A DNA stretch of 64,000 nt from Flammeovirga pectinis (GCF_003970675.1 NZ_CP034562.1:4862501-4926500); one strand, 5' to 3'. Positions 11,599 to 20,562 are shown, numbered from the stretch's first letter. Notes: generated from the sequence alone by a model not told the origin. Program-made: numbers and translations.

Positions 11599-12567
11599 AT
11601 GCAGCTAATAAAACCCTTATTTTTAAGTAGCTTATTATTCTTAATTACTCTAACCTCAGGTATTGCACAGCAAGACCCTCAGTTTACTCAGTATATGTTT
11701 TCTAAGCCATTTCATAATCCAGCAGCAGTTGGAATGACTTCAGATAATGCAGAAGCATCTTTACTCCATAGAACACAATGGTTAGGTTATGAAGGTACTT
11801 TTGACGATGATGGGACATTAAATACGCAATTTTTTTCATTATCGGCTCCAATCCAATCTAAACGTTTAGGAGTAGGGCTGCATATTGTAAATGATGATGT
11901 AGGATTGTTAAGTAATTTAGAAGCCCAAGTTTCAGTCTCTTATTATGTTCCAGTAAAGAATGGTACACTTTCTTTTGGATTGAGAGGAGGTGTTTATGAT
12001 AGATCTGTAAATACTGATCGTCTACGCTTTGTAAATGATCAAGACCCATTTTTTAAATCAGGAGAAGCAATGAATTCAATTGTACCTGATGTATCTGCTG
12101 GGATTTATTATCAAAATGAAAGATTATATGCAGGAGTTGCTGCTAAGCATTTATTAGAATCAGATTTTGTTGGAGGTATAAACAGCCCTTTTAGTGCTTT
12201 AGGAATGTCCTTTAATGGAATGTTTGGGATGTCTTTTGATGTAACAAATAATGTAGTACTTCAACCTTCAGTATTATTGAAATCAGATCTTAACTCACTT
12301 TCTTTTGATTTTACTTTACTCGCAAATTTACAAGAATGGGTTTATGTTGGTGCAGGAGTTAGAGAGATTGAAGCATTAAGTTTGTTAGCTGGAGTCTACG
12401 TTTTAAAGAGTAGAACATTGCATATAGGCTATGCGTTTGATTATACTTTAGAGAATCAGACAGCAAAAGCTCCTACCAGTCATGAGATTTTATTATCATT
12501 TAGCTTTAGTGCTTTTGGCAGTAAGAAACCATCAGCAATTCGTACACCTAGATATAGACACGACTAA
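11599..12567 (+). CDS. porP: PorP/SprF-family type IX secretion outer-membrane protein
   Basis: A 322-residue outer-membrane beta-barrel. A signal peptide (about 1-23, ending IAQ) is followed by the family opening QQDPQFTQYMFSKPFHNPA and the repeating amphipathic strands of PorP/SprF. In Porphyromonas gingivalis the order is porP-porK-porL-porM-porN, and the same order is present here, which makes the T9SS assignment firm. Family members tether or display T9SS cargo at the outer membrane; many genomes have extra paralogues, but position argues that this is the core PorP. A gap of 163 bases separates it from gldK, so an internal promoter is possible. Confidence 0.92.
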   Translation: MQLIKPLFLSSLLFLITLTSGIAQQDPQFTQYMFSKPFHNPAAVGMTSDNAEASLLHRTQWLGYEGTFDDDGTLNTQFFSLSAPIQSKRLGVGLHIVNDDVGLLSNLEAQVSVSYYVPVKNGTLSFGLRGGVYDRSVNTDRLRFVNDQDPFFKSGEAMNSIVPDVSAGIYYQNERLYAGVAAKHLLESDFVGGINSPFSALGMSFNGMFGMSFDVTNNVVLQPSVLLKSDLNSLSFDFTLLANLQEWVYVGAGVREIEALSLLAGVYVLKSRTLHIGYAFDYTLENQTAKAPTSHEILLSFSFSAFGSKKPSAIRTPRYRHD

Positions 12568-12730
12568 TTAAAGTACTTTTTATAGTTAACTTTTTATTTT
12601 TTTTCAATTCAAATACGTTTTTGGATTCATTTTTGTTTTGTTTCAAAATGAAGTTGAAAGTTAAAGTTTATTAACTATCAATAAAATCAAATAGAAACTT
12701 AATTAATCCAACCGGATAAATTTTTTTAAT

Positions 12731-13783
12731 ATGAAAAGCTTGTCAATAAAAAGGCTAACGGGAGCGTTAAGCATTTTGGCTGTCTTAACTCAGAGTTGTG
12801 GAGGAGGCGGCCTACTAGGAGGTGGAGACGGCTCTGATGGAGGAGAGCTTATCGGCTCTCAAGATCGACCTGAATGGGATGCACAAGTTGTACCTTATGG
12901 TATGACAGCCGTACCTGGTGGAACATTCCACATGGGACAGGCAGATGAAGATATCACCTATTCGATGATCAACATGAATAAGCAAGTTACTATTAGTGGC
13001 TTCTTTATGGATGAGACGGAGATTACTAATAATGAATACCGTCAATTTATCGAAGGTATGGAAGCTGAATCTGACACTAGTGCAGATTGGACTTTCGAAC
13101 AAATTCAAGAAGAATTAAGACCAGACACAACAGTTTGGGAAAAAGACTTCTCTTACCATATGGGTGAGCCAATGCAAGATTACTATTATAGCCATCCTGC
13201 ATTCGATGATTATCCAGTTGTTGGTGTTACTCGTAGAGCTGCAGTTGAATTCTGTGCTTGGAGAACAAGACACTATAATGGTTATAGAACAGAACAAGGT
13301 ATGGCAGAGATGCCTGCATTTAGATTACCAACAGAAGCAGAATGGGAATATTCAGCAAGAGGTGGTCTTGATATGGCAAAATATCCATGGGGTGGCCCTT
13401 ATGTGAGAAACGGTAAAGGTTGTGCATTAGCTAACTTTAAGCCAGGTAGAGGTAACTATTATGATGATGGTTATTCTTATACATCTCCAGTAGCGGCATA
13501 TTTCCCTAACGGATTCGGATTATATGATATGTCTGGAAATGTTGCAGAATGGTGTGATGATGCGTATAACCCATCAGGATATCCAATTGTATGGGATTTA
13601 AACCCAACATATACTGATCCAAACGAACCAAAGAAAATCGTAAGAGGAGGATCTTGGAAAGATATTCCTTATTATATTCAAACGGGTACAAGATCTTATG
13701 AGTTTGAAACTCAAGCTAGATCTTATATCGGGTTTAGATGTGTGATGATTAACTTAGGTAGATCATCAGGATTCGATTATTAG
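12731..13783 (+). CDS. gldK: T9SS/gliding lipoprotein GldK (PorK)
   Basis: A 350-residue lipoprotein (signal ending LTQSC, Cys23) with a Gly-rich linker and then a formylglycine-generating-enzyme/sulfatase-modifying fold: VPGGTFHMG near 57, RLPTEAEWEYSARGG near 198, NVAEWCDDAY, and the C-terminal GFRCV. In GldK this fold is structural. It forms the periplasmic ring with GldN under the outer membrane. It is shorter than F. johnsoniae GldK (about 460), mostly through a short N-terminal region. It is identified as GldK rather than GldJ by its place directly before gldL-gldM-gldN. Confidence 0.93.
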   Translation: MKSLSIKRLTGALSILAVLTQSCGGGGLLGGGDGSDGGELIGSQDRPEWDAQVVPYGMTAVPGGTFHMGQADEDITYSMINMNKQVTISGFFMDETEITNNEYRQFIEGMEAESDTSADWTFEQIQEELRPDTTVWEKDFSYHMGEPMQDYYYSHPAFDDYPVVGVTRRAAVEFCAWRTRHYNGYRTEQGMAEMPAFRLPTEAEWEYSARGGLDMAKYPWGGPYVRNGKGCALANFKPGRGNYYDDGYSYTSPVAAYFPNGFGLYDMSGNVAEWCDDAYNPSGYPIVWDLNPTYTDPNEPKKIVRGGSWKDIPYYIQTGTRSYEFETQARSYIGFRCVMINLGRSSGFDY

Positions 13784-13867
13784 ATTCTAAAAAAAAGTCA
13801 AGTGAGCCAGTTCTTGGACACAACATTATCCACAACAATCAATTAGAAAATTTTAAGCAGACGTAAA

Positions 13868-14689
13868 ATGAGCAATTTACACGAGACGGGAAGAGAAAAG
13901 ATCTTCAGAGTATATGTTCCTATTTTGACTAACCTTGGTGCATCAGTAGTAATTATTGGAGCCATGTTCAAAATTCTTCACTTACCTAACGGTGGTCCAA
14001 TTTTGGCAGCAGGTTTGGTTACAGAAGCATTATTATTCTTTATTGGTGCATTTGCTCCAGCAGCACCATTTGAAAAGCATTATGATTGGGCACTTGCTTA
14101 TCCAGAATTATTAAGTGAAGATGCTGTTAAAGCTCCTTCTAAAAAGGCTAAAGCAGACCCAAAGAAAGATATTGCAGCTTTAGGTGCAATGGATAAAATG
14201 TTAGCAGATGCTAAATTGACTCCAGAAGTATTCAAGAATTTCGGTTCTGGAATGGATAATTTAAATAAATCAGTTGGTCAGATGAAAAGCGTTGCAGGTG
14301 TTGCAGGTGCTTCTGATGAATACTCTCGTAGTTTACAAGTAGCAACTAAGTCAATGGGTGATTTAAATAAATCATTCTCAACTACAGTTACTGCTATGAA
14401 AACAATGGAAGGTACAGCTGCTGATTCTAAAGCTCACCAACAACAAGTTCAAGCAATTACTAAGAACTTAGGTGCATTAAACGCTGTTTACGAAATGGAA
14501 TTAAAAGATGCTAATAACCATCTTAAGACAATTAATAAATTCCATGGTAATTTAGCAACTGCAGTTCAAAGTATGGATGAAGCAAGTAAAGAAGCTTCTA
14601 AATTCAAAACGCAAATGTCGACATTGACAACTAACTTAACTCAGTTGAACAATGTCTATGGTAAAATGCTAACTGCGATGAAAGGCTAA
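13868..14689 (+). CDS. gldL: T9SS/gliding motor protein GldL (PorL)
   Basis: A 273-residue inner-membrane protein. Two transmembrane helices (about 16-37 and 43-63) carry a Lys in the first (K35) and a Glu in the second (E53), the charged residues known in GldL to support proton-driven rotation. The long cytoplasmic tail is helical with repeated SMGDLNKSF / NLTQLNNVYGKM segments. With GldM it forms the motor that powers secretion and gliding. It is in the gldK-gldL-gldM-gldN operon. Confidence 0.96.
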   Translation: MSNLHETGREKIFRVYVPILTNLGASVVIIGAMFKILHLPNGGPILAAGLVTEALLFFIGAFAPAAPFEKHYDWALAYPELLSEDAVKAPSKKAKADPKKDIAALGAMDKMLADAKLTPEVFKNFGSGMDNLNKSVGQMKSVAGVAGASDEYSRSLQVATKSMGDLNKSFSTTVTAMKTMEGTAADSKAHQQQVQAITKNLGALNAVYEMELKDANNHLKTINKFHGNLATAVQSMDEASKEASKFKTQMSTLTTNLTQLNNVYGKMLTAMKG

Positions 14690-14741
14690 TAAGTCTTTTA
14701 TTAGATGATCATTTGTATAACAATCAACAAAGGAAAAACTA

Positions 14742-16355
14742 ATGGCAGGAGGAGCAAAAGAAACCCCGAGACAACGGATGATTGGTCTAATGTACTTAGT
14801 ACTTATGGCCATGTTAGCGTTGAACGTAAGTAATACAGTTTTAGATAAGTTTACTTTTATTGAGCAATCATTAGAAAACTCTAATCATATTACTTCGCAA
14901 GAAAACGACAGACAACTTCATGCAATTGAAGGTGCTGTTGCAAAGAAAACAAATGAAATTACTAAAGCAGTTTTATCTGATGCGCAAGCATTAAGAAAAG
15001 AAACTAGTAAAGTTATTTCATATATTGACGAATTAAAAGAAGAAATTACAAAAGCAACTGGCGGAACAGAAAACGGTCAGTTGAAAGGAAAGAGTGATAC
15101 TCAAGTTCCAGCTGAAATCTTAATTGGTCAAGAATCGAAGAAAAATGGAAAAGCATACGATTTAGAAAAGAAATTAAATGCTTTAGCAAAACACTTTGAT
15201 GAGGTAGCTATTAAATATGATACTACTAAAACTTGGAAACCTATTGGAAAATTAGCACATCCTGCAAAGGATATGGCTCAATACAAAAATGATAAGGATA
15301 ACAAGAATAAAGATTTTGCATATATCCAATTTGAAGATACACCTGCTGCTGCTGTATTGGCAATTTTAAGTGAAATGTCTTCAGAAGTTTTACAAAATGA
15401 AACTAAAGTTTTAAAAGTACTTAATGATCGTGTAGGCGGTAGAGTAGTATTTGATAAAGTAGTTGCAATTGTAAAACCTACATCAAAATATGTAGCTGCA
15501 GGTTTAGATTATGAAGCAACAATGTTTATTGCTGCCTCTTCTTCAGCTGCAAAACCAAGAATGAAATATAATGGTTCTTCTATCAAAGTTGTTGACGGTG
15601 TTGGTGAAGTGAAATTCCCTGCTAAACCTGCAAAATATGATAAGAATGGTCGTTCTAATCAAACTTGGAAAGGTGAAATTACTTACACAACTCCTTTTGG
15701 TGATACTACATTGATAGTTGAAGAAGAGTTTGTTGTAGTTAAGCCATCTATTGAAGTAAATTCTGCTACAGTAAATGCTTTATATAGAAATGTTGCAAAC
15801 AAATTAGTTGTAGATGTTCCTGCTTTAGGAGAAGCATATAACCCGAGATTCTCAGGTACTAATGCAAAAGTTCTTTCTAAAGGTAAAGAAGCTACAATTA
15901 TTCCTAAACCAACTGCTAAGTCAGTAGTTCTTACTGTTTCTAGTGGAGGTAATAAAATTGGAACAAAAACTTTTAAAACAAGAGGAGTTCCAAAACCAAC
16001 TATTGCATTCCCTGGTATAGATTTGAAAAAAGGTATTAGTTCTAAAACTAGTAAGTTAAGAGTTCGTCCAGTTGCTGATGAGGAATTTAAAGCCGCATTA
16101 CCTGACGAAGCTAACTACAGAGTTGTAGAATGGGAAGTTACAGTAGCATTTGGTACAAAGCCATTAGCTGGTCCTGTTAAAATTACAGGAGGTAAGCAAG
16201 ACTTTGATATTGGAAGATTATTAAAGAAAGCTCCAAAAGGTACACCTGGTGTACGTGTAGTTATCGATGTGAAGAAAGTGGTTCGTAAGAACTCACAAGG
16301 ACAGACTGAAAGAGTATCAGGTGTTGGTGGCATCACTACTATCTCAGTTAATTAA
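14742..16355 (+). CDS. gldM: T9SS/gliding motor protein GldM (PorM)
   Basis: A 537-residue protein that opens MAGGAKETPRQRMIGLMYLV, the GldM signature, with a single transmembrane helix (about 13-31). The rest is periplasmic: a helical first domain (about 35-235) and three beta-rich domains reaching the GldK/N ring. It transmits motor torque across the periplasm. It lies 52 bases after gldL and 12 bases before gldN, in one operon. Confidence 0.97.
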   Translation: MAGGAKETPRQRMIGLMYLVLMAMLALNVSNTVLDKFTFIEQSLENSNHITSQENDRQLHAIEGAVAKKTNEITKAVLSDAQALRKETSKVISYIDELKEEITKATGGTENGQLKGKSDTQVPAEILIGQESKKNGKAYDLEKKLNALAKHFDEVAIKYDTTKTWKPIGKLAHPAKDMAQYKNDKDNKNKDFAYIQFEDTPAAAVLAILSEMSSEVLQNETKVLKVLNDRVGGRVVFDKVVAIVKPTSKYVAAGLDYEATMFIAASSSAAKPRMKYNGSSIKVVDGVGEVKFPAKPAKYDKNGRSNQTWKGEITYTTPFGDTTLIVEEEFVVVKPSIEVNSATVNALYRNVANKLVVDVPALGEAYNPRFSGTNAKVLSKGKEATIIPKPTAKSVVLTVSSGGNKIGTKTFKTRGVPKPTIAFPGIDLKKGISSKTSKLRVRPVADEEFKAALPDEANYRVVEWEVTVAFGTKPLAGPVKITGGKQDFDIGRLLKKAPKGTPGVRVVIDVKKVVRKNSQGQTERVSGVGGITTISVN

Positions 16356-16367
16356 AGATTCAAGATT

Positions 16368-17255
16368 ATGAGAAATCTAAGAGGATTACTTTTACTAGCA
16401 TTTGTAAGCTTTGCTAGTATGGCATATGCACAGGAAATAGATGAAAGCGAATGGAATAAGCATTCGGTTCGACCTGTTCGTAATGCCGATATTATGTTTA
16501 AGAGAACTGTATGGTACAGAGTAAATCTTACTGATAAAATGAATCAACCATTTTTTGCGAAAAACCGTTGGTTACCAAAATTAATGATTGATGCAGTAAA
16601 GAGTAGTTTACTTAGACCATATGAAAATGACTCTTTAAAGAAACGTCTAACAATTGATGAATTTAAAGAACGTATCAAAAAACCTAATTTAGGCGGTGAC
16701 TCAGGCGGCGGTGACGACTGGGGTGGCGGCGACGATTGGGGCGGCGGCGGCGGCTGGGGAGACTCAGGTGGCGGTGATGGCTGGGGAGGAGACTCTGGAG
16801 CCGGAGCTGGTGGAGCTGTTGCAGCATCATCTGATGAATTATATCCTGAGGATATTTATTTGATGGATGTTAAAGTTGATATCTTATTTGACCGTAGAAG
16901 AGGTAAATGGTTACATGATATTCAAGTAATATCTTTAGTATTACCTGCAGAAAATAATGGCGGTACTTTAGAGAGAGCTGTTGCTTCTTTCAGTTATAAG
17001 GAAGTTGTTGAAAACTTATTCAAAGAAAACAGAGATGCTCTTTGGTACAACGACAGAAACTTAGCTGAAAGTAAAAACTTATCAGATGCATTTGATCTTC
17101 TTTTATTCCAAGGTAAAATTACTAAGTACACAAATACACAAGATAAAGATATTGCTTTATTGTATGGTGATGCTAAAGGTGATATTGCTTTAATGAAAGG
17201 TTTAGAATACAAATATGATTTAGTTGAATACGAATCAGACTTATGGTCTAACTAG
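16368..17255 (+). CDS. gldN: T9SS/gliding protein GldN (PorN) with Gly-rich insert
   Basis: A 295-residue periplasmic protein with a signal peptide (1-22, ending AYAQ). The N-terminal part (WNKHSVRPVRNADIMFKRTVW) and the C-terminal part (YPEDIYLMDVKVDILFD, VVENLFKENRDALWYNDRN) are clear GldN; this protein forms the ring with GldK. Residues 109-149 are an insert made almost only of Gly, Asp, Trp and Ser (repeats such as GGGDDWGG), encoded by a GC-rich island at about 16692-16815 in otherwise AT-rich DNA. I do not know this insert from well-studied GldN proteins. It falls between two conserved regions and looks like a surface loop. Last gene of the operon. Confidence 0.94.
   Translation: MRNLRGLLLLAFVSFASMAYAQEIDESEWNKHSVRPVRNADIMFKRTVWYRVNLTDKMNQPFFAKNRWLPKLMIDAVKSSLLRPYENDSLKKRLTIDEFKERIKKPNLGGDSGGGDDWGGGDDWGGGGGWGDSGGGDGWGGDSGAGAGGAVAASSDELYPEDIYLMDVKVDILFDRRRGKWLHDIQVISLVLPAENNGGTLERAVASFSYKEVVENLFKENRDALWYNDRNLAESKNLSDAFDLLLFQGKITKYTNTQDKDIALLYGDAKGDIALMKGLEYKYDLVEYESDLWSN
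16692..16815 (+). repeat. GC-rich degenerate repeat encoding the GldN Gly/Asp/Trp insert
   Basis: Reiterated GGCGGTGAC / GACTGGGG type units within gldN, in frame. The local GC content is far above the surroundings. Slippage at such repeats could vary the insert length between strains. Confidence 0.75.
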
Positions 17256-17276
17256 TATTTATCATAAATAAATTAT

Positions 17277-17312
17277 AAAAGCAGTTTCAATTTGATTGGA
17301 ACTGCTTTTTTG
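17277..17312 (+). terminator. Intrinsic terminator of the T9SS operon
   Basis: AGCAGTTTCAA / TTGGAACTGCT stem followed by TTTTTTG, 22 bases after gldN. Confidence 0.92.
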
Positions 17313-17346
17313 TATTTAAACCTATGGTCAACAAAAATATTTAGAT

Positions 17347-17388
17347 ACAAAAAGGCTTCATTTCTTAAAAAAATGAAGCCTTTTATAT
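17347..17388 (-). terminator. Intrinsic terminator after tsf
   Basis: The stem AAAGGCTTCATTT / AAATGAAGCCTTT is followed on the minus strand by TTTTTG. It lies just past the tsf stop and ends the ribosomal-protein cluster. Confidence 0.92.
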
Positions 17389-17410
17389 AAGAAATTCAGT
17401 AAAGAATTAA

Positions 17411-18241
17411 TTATTTACCAGTTGAAACACGGTGGAAAGATTTAACTTCTAAACCAGGTTTAACGCTTGCTACGTAAGCTTTAACAGTTTGGCTAGACTC
17501 TTTCACGTATTCTTGGTTAAGAAGAGTGTTCTCTTTCAAGAATTTCTTCACATAACCTTCAGCAATACGCTCTAAGATATGTTCCGGCTTACCTTCTTGG
17601 CGAGCACGCTCCATGCCGATTTCTTTTTCTTTTTCTACTAATGAAGTGTCAACGTCTGCTTCAGATAAAGCGATTGGACGCATTGCAGCAACTTGCATTC
17701 CTACGTTTCTACCAGCTTCAAGGACAGCGTCGTCTGCAGCTTCAGAAAGTTCAACAAGTACAACAATAGCACTACCATGCTTATAAGCAGCAACAGCAGC
17801 ACCAGATACGTTAGCGTATCCACTGATTTCCATTTTCTCTCCCATTTTAGCAGTTAATGAAGTAATTGCTTCTGTAGCAGGAACTCCATCAATTTCTAAA
17901 GCAAGAACTTCTTCAGCTGTTTGAGCGTCTGCAGCAACAGCAGCTTCAAGTAATTTCTGACCTAAGGCAGCAAATTCTTCATTTACTGAAACAGGTTCAG
18001 TTTCACAAGCGAATGCTAAAGCTACAGATTTACTGTTGTCAGCACTTGAATATACAAATACTTGACCTTCAGTTGTTTCTCTGTCAGCTCTCTTAGCAGC
18101 TAATTTTTGTCCTTTTTTACGAAGGATTTCAACTGCTTTGTCGATATCGCCTTCAGCTTCTTGGAGTGCTTTTTTGCAGTCCATCATACCCGCACCAGTA
18201 ATAGTACGTAGCTCTTTAACGTCTTTTGCTGTGATAGCCAT
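17411..18241 (-). CDS. tsf: Elongation factor Ts
   Basis: A 276-residue guanine nucleotide exchange factor for EF-Tu. The N-terminal UBA-like module AITAKDVKELRTITGAGMMD, with DCKKALQEAEGDIDKAVEIL after it, is diagnostic. The core and the C-terminal KFLKENTLLNQEYVKE region are complete. It is the last gene of the minus-strand cluster rplM-rpsI-rpsB-(small gene)-tsf, with a 124-base gap to the small gene. Confidence 0.97.
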   Translation of the reverse strand: MAITAKDVKELRTITGAGMMDCKKALQEAEGDIDKAVEILRKKGQKLAAKRADRETTEGQVFVYSSADNSKSVALAFACETEPVSVNEEFAALGQKLLEAAVAADAQTAEEVLALEIDGVPATEAITSLTAKMGEKMEISGYANVSGAAVAAYKHGSAIVVLVELSEAADDAVLEAGRNVGMQVAAMRPIALSEADVDTSLVEKEKEIGMERARQEGKPEHILERIAEGYVKKFLKENTLLNQEYVKESSQTVKAYVASVKPGLEVKSFHRVSTGK

Positions 18242-18365
18242 CTCTCTGATTTAAAAGAAAGGTTGAAAAAGGGTAGAAAATTCTACCGAAAATTTATACA
18301 AACGAACCCGCAAGGTACAGAAGTACAGTGCGGGCTCGATTAAAAACTCATCAATAAGTTAAAAC

Positions 18366-18566
18366 TTATTTAGAAGCTTTTTGATTAGCAGCTTTTCTAA
18401 TAGATAAACCACCTTTCACTTTAGCTTTTAATTCAGCCATCTCTGTACGGATAGCTTCAAGAGCTGCAGTGTCGCGCTCAGCTTTCTTCTGTTTGAAGAT
18501 GTCGCCTTGCTTCACTCTTAAATCGTGAAGTTTAGCTTCAAGCTCTTTGATATCTTTAATATCCAT
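18366..18566 (-). CDS. Small helical protein between rpsB and tsf, unknown function
   Basis: A 66-residue, highly charged protein (start ATG at 18566; a TTG three codons upstream is less likely). It reads MDIKDIKELEAKLHDLRVKQ at the start, then a polar turn (GDIFKQKKAERDT), a second helix EAIRTEMAELKAKV and a basic tail. The two-helix pattern with KELEAKL...IR..MAELK recalls the antiparallel hairpin of ribosomal protein bL29, but I cannot claim homology. It lies 33 bases after rpsB in the same orientation, is preceded by an A-rich region, and uses codons like its ribosomal neighbours. A link with ribosomes or translation is inferred from position only. Confidence 0.72.
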   Translation of the reverse strand: MDIKDIKELEAKLHDLRVKQGDIFKQKKAERDTAALEAIRTEMAELKAKVKGGLSIRKAANQKASK

Positions 18567-18599
18567 TTTATTCAAATTTTAAAGGTAAACGAGGAAGAA

Positions 18600-19361
18600 T
18601 TACTCTTTAGTTGCTTCGTCAGCCGCTTTTTTCTCTGCTACAGCAGCAGCACTAGCAGCTTCGTCACGCTCTTTCTTACGCTCGCCAATTCCTTCTTCGA
18701 TTGCAGAACCAACAGCACCCATAATAGCACTTACTGATTTGAATGCATCGTCATTTGCAGGAATAACGAAATCAACACCCTCAGGGTTAGAGTTCGTATC
18801 AACCATTGCATAAACAGGAATACCTAATTTTTGAGCTTCTTTTACAGCGATAGACTCACGCTTAACATCTACGATGAAAAGTGCAGCCGGAAGACGAGTT
18901 TGGTCAGCAATACCGCCCAATACTCTTTCCAATTTCTCACGCTCACGTTGCATCATAAGACGCTCACGCTTTGCAAGAGAAGTGTACTCCTCGCTCTTCA
19001 TTAATTTGTCAATAGATGACATTTTTTTCAATGACTTACGTACAGTTTGGAAGTTGGTAAGCATACCACCTAACCAACGTTCTGTAACGAAAGGCATTTT
19101 CAAACGTGCAGCCTCTTGCGCAACGATGTCTTTTGCTTGTTTTTTAGTAGCAACAAACATCACTTTACGACCAGACTTCACAATATTTTTTAAAGCACTT
19201 TGTGCTTGCTCTAAAGCTGTCTTTGTTTTGTTCAGGTCAATGATGTGGATACCATTGCGCTCCATGAAAATGTAAGGAGCCATTTTAGGATTCCACTTTC
19301 TGGTCAAGTGACCAAAGTGAACACCTGCGTCAAGCAGTTCTTTGTATTCTAAATTTTTCAT
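18600..19361 (-). CDS. rpsB: 30S ribosomal protein S2
   Basis: A 253-residue uS2. The N-terminus LEYKELLDAGVHFGHLTRKW, the RWLGGMLTNF block and the IPVYAMVDTNSNP motif are typical. The frame is open for a further 28 codons upstream, but the ATG at 19361 matches the usual start. The C-terminal tail is rich in Ala, Glu and Lys (EKKAADEATKE), as is common in Bacteroidota. It sits in the order rpsI-rpsB-tsf with a 102-base spacer to rpsI that holds a small GTCTT/AAGAC hairpin. Confidence 0.97.
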   Translation of the reverse strand: MKNLEYKELLDAGVHFGHLTRKWNPKMAPYIFMERNGIHIIDLNKTKTALEQAQSALKNIVKSGRKVMFVATKKQAKDIVAQEAARLKMPFVTERWLGGMLTNFQTVRKSLKKMSSIDKLMKSEEYTSLAKRERLMMQREREKLERVLGGIADQTRLPAALFIVDVKRESIAVKEAQKLGIPVYAMVDTNSNPEGVDFVIPANDDAFKSVSAIMGAVGSAIEEGIGERKKERDEAASAAAVAEKKAADEATKE

Positions 19362-19463
19362 TGTTTCTAACAAGTAGATTGTTTTGAAAAACGTATTTAC
19401 GTAGTGCGGCAGATAGTCTTGAATAAGACCATCCAAAGCCGGCACATATGCAAAATCCGCTGA

Positions 19464-19850
19464 TTAACGTTTTGAGAATTGGAATTTTCTTCTCGCTTTT
19501 CTGCGACCTGGTTTCTTTCTTTCCACCATACGAGGGTCACGAGTTAAGAAACCTTCCGGTTTCAATGTCAATCTGTGTTCTGCGTTGATTTCGCAAAGCG
19601 CTTTAGAGATCGCTAAACGTACAGCTTCCGCTTGTCCGTTAATACCACCACCTTGAACGTTTACGTCAATATCGTACTTGCCAGACTCATTAGTCAATTC
19701 TAATGGTTGTTGCACTTTGATTTGCAAAACCTCAGATGGGAAATAATCCGCAAACTCACGTTTGTTGACAGTAATCTTTCCTTCACCTTGAGACAGGTAA
19801 ATTCTTGCTACAGAAGTTTTTCTTCTGCCTGAAGTGTTAATTACTTCCAT
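19464..19850 (-). CDS. rpsI: 30S ribosomal protein S9
   Basis: A 128-residue uS9. GRRKTSVARIYLSQGEGKIT at the start and the basic C-terminus GRRKARRKFQFSKR, which reaches the P-site tRNA, are hallmarks. ATG at 19850 is preferred to the adjacent in-frame GTG. It lies 12 bases after rplM, the usual rplM-rpsI pair. Confidence 0.97.
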   Translation of the reverse strand: MEVINTSGRRKTSVARIYLSQGEGKITVNKREFADYFPSEVLQIKVQQPLELTNESGKYDIDVNVQGGGINGQAEAVRLAISKALCEINAEHRLTLKPEGFLTRDPRMVERKKPGRRKARRKFQFSKR

Positions 19851-19862
19851 CACTTAATTTTA

Positions 19863-20306
19863 TTAAAGTTCAATTTTTTTAGGTTGTTGAGCTTCGTGTT
19901 TGTGCTCGCCACCTGCATATACATACAAGTTACGGTATAAATCACGCCCCAAACGTCCTTTCGGCAACATGCCTTTAACTGCATTCTCTACTAATCGAGT
20001 AGGAAATTTTGCTTTCATTTCTGTTGCAGTTCTTGATTTTAAACCACCTGGGTATCCTGAGTAGCGTAAGTAAACTTTCGCATCCCATTTTTTACCAGTA
20101 AGGTTCACTTTTTCTGCGTTGATAACAACTACGTTATCTCCACAGTCAACATTAGGAGTAAAGCTTGGCTTCTTTTTGCCACGTAAGTACATAGCAATTT
20201 CAGTAGCCAAACGACCCAATGTTTTACCTTCTGCGTTAAACAAAACCCACTCTTTTTGAGCAGTAACTTTGTTCACTGTTGCAGTTTTGTAACTGAGTGT
20301 ATCCAC
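19863..20306 (-). CDS. rplM: 50S ribosomal protein L13
   Basis: A 147-residue uL13 ([50 protein letters not shown]). The GTG at 20306 is chosen because it gives the Bacteroidota start (M)[12 protein letters not shown]. The frame continues 13 codons upstream without family support. This GTG start is unusual among its neighbours and may be part of expression control. First gene of the cluster. Confidence 0.95.
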   Translation of the reverse strand: MDTLSYKTATVNKVTAQKEWVLFNAEGKTLGRLATEIAMYLRGKKKPSFTPNVDCGDNVVVINAEKVNLTGKKWDAKVYLRYSGYPGGLKSRTATEMKAKFPTRLVENAVKGMLPKGRLGRDLYRNLYVYAGGEHKHEAQQPKKIEL

Positions 20307-20413
20307 TGTGATTCTTCGTTTTAGAAAAATTATAACTAGAAGCACTTACATAACTGAAATACAGTTATTTGCAAACACTTCGACCTGAACACGCATTACG
20401 GGTTAACGTAAGC
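20307..20413 (-). promoter_or_regulatory. rplM leader, possible autoregulatory RNA
   Basis: An untranslated leader of about 107 bases separates the predicted transcription start from the GTG of rplM. It contains a clean hairpin ATAACTG / CAGTTAT (20350-20356 with 20362-20368) flanked by weaker complementary segments. Ribosomal operons are often feedback-regulated through such leaders. No binding motif was proven here. Confidence 0.4.
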
Positions 20414-20419
20414 GACGGG

Positions 20420-20450
20420 CAAAGGTAGAATATTATTTTATGATTACCAA
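20420..20450 (-). promoter_or_regulatory. Promoter of the rplM-rpsI-rpsB-tsf cluster
   Basis: On the minus strand TTG (20448-20450), 20 bases, then a perfect TACCTTTG (20420-20427), matching the Bacteroidota TTG / TAnnTTTG consensus. Confidence 0.85.
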
Positions 20451-20498
20451 CACTTTAGCAATCATATATCTCTAAACAAATCCAAAGTAGGTGTTAAA

Positions 20499-20532
20499 AT
20501 TAAAGCACTCATTGTTGAAAATGAGTGCTTTA
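20499..20532 (-). terminator. Hairpin terminator of the frameshifted lipoprotein gene
   Basis: The perfect stem TTAAAGCACTCAT / ATGAGTGCTTTAA is AT-flanked on both sides. It lies about 30 bases after the stop the lipoprotein would have if its frameshift were repaired (20563), but 140 bases after the actual stop. Confidence 0.75.
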
Positions 20533-20562
20533 ATTTTATTATCATGTTATTAATGGTAGTTT

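Noticed and set aside
13115-13691. Open frames overlapping gldK on both strands
   Set aside because: Shadows of gldK; the GldK reading frame has full family motifs.
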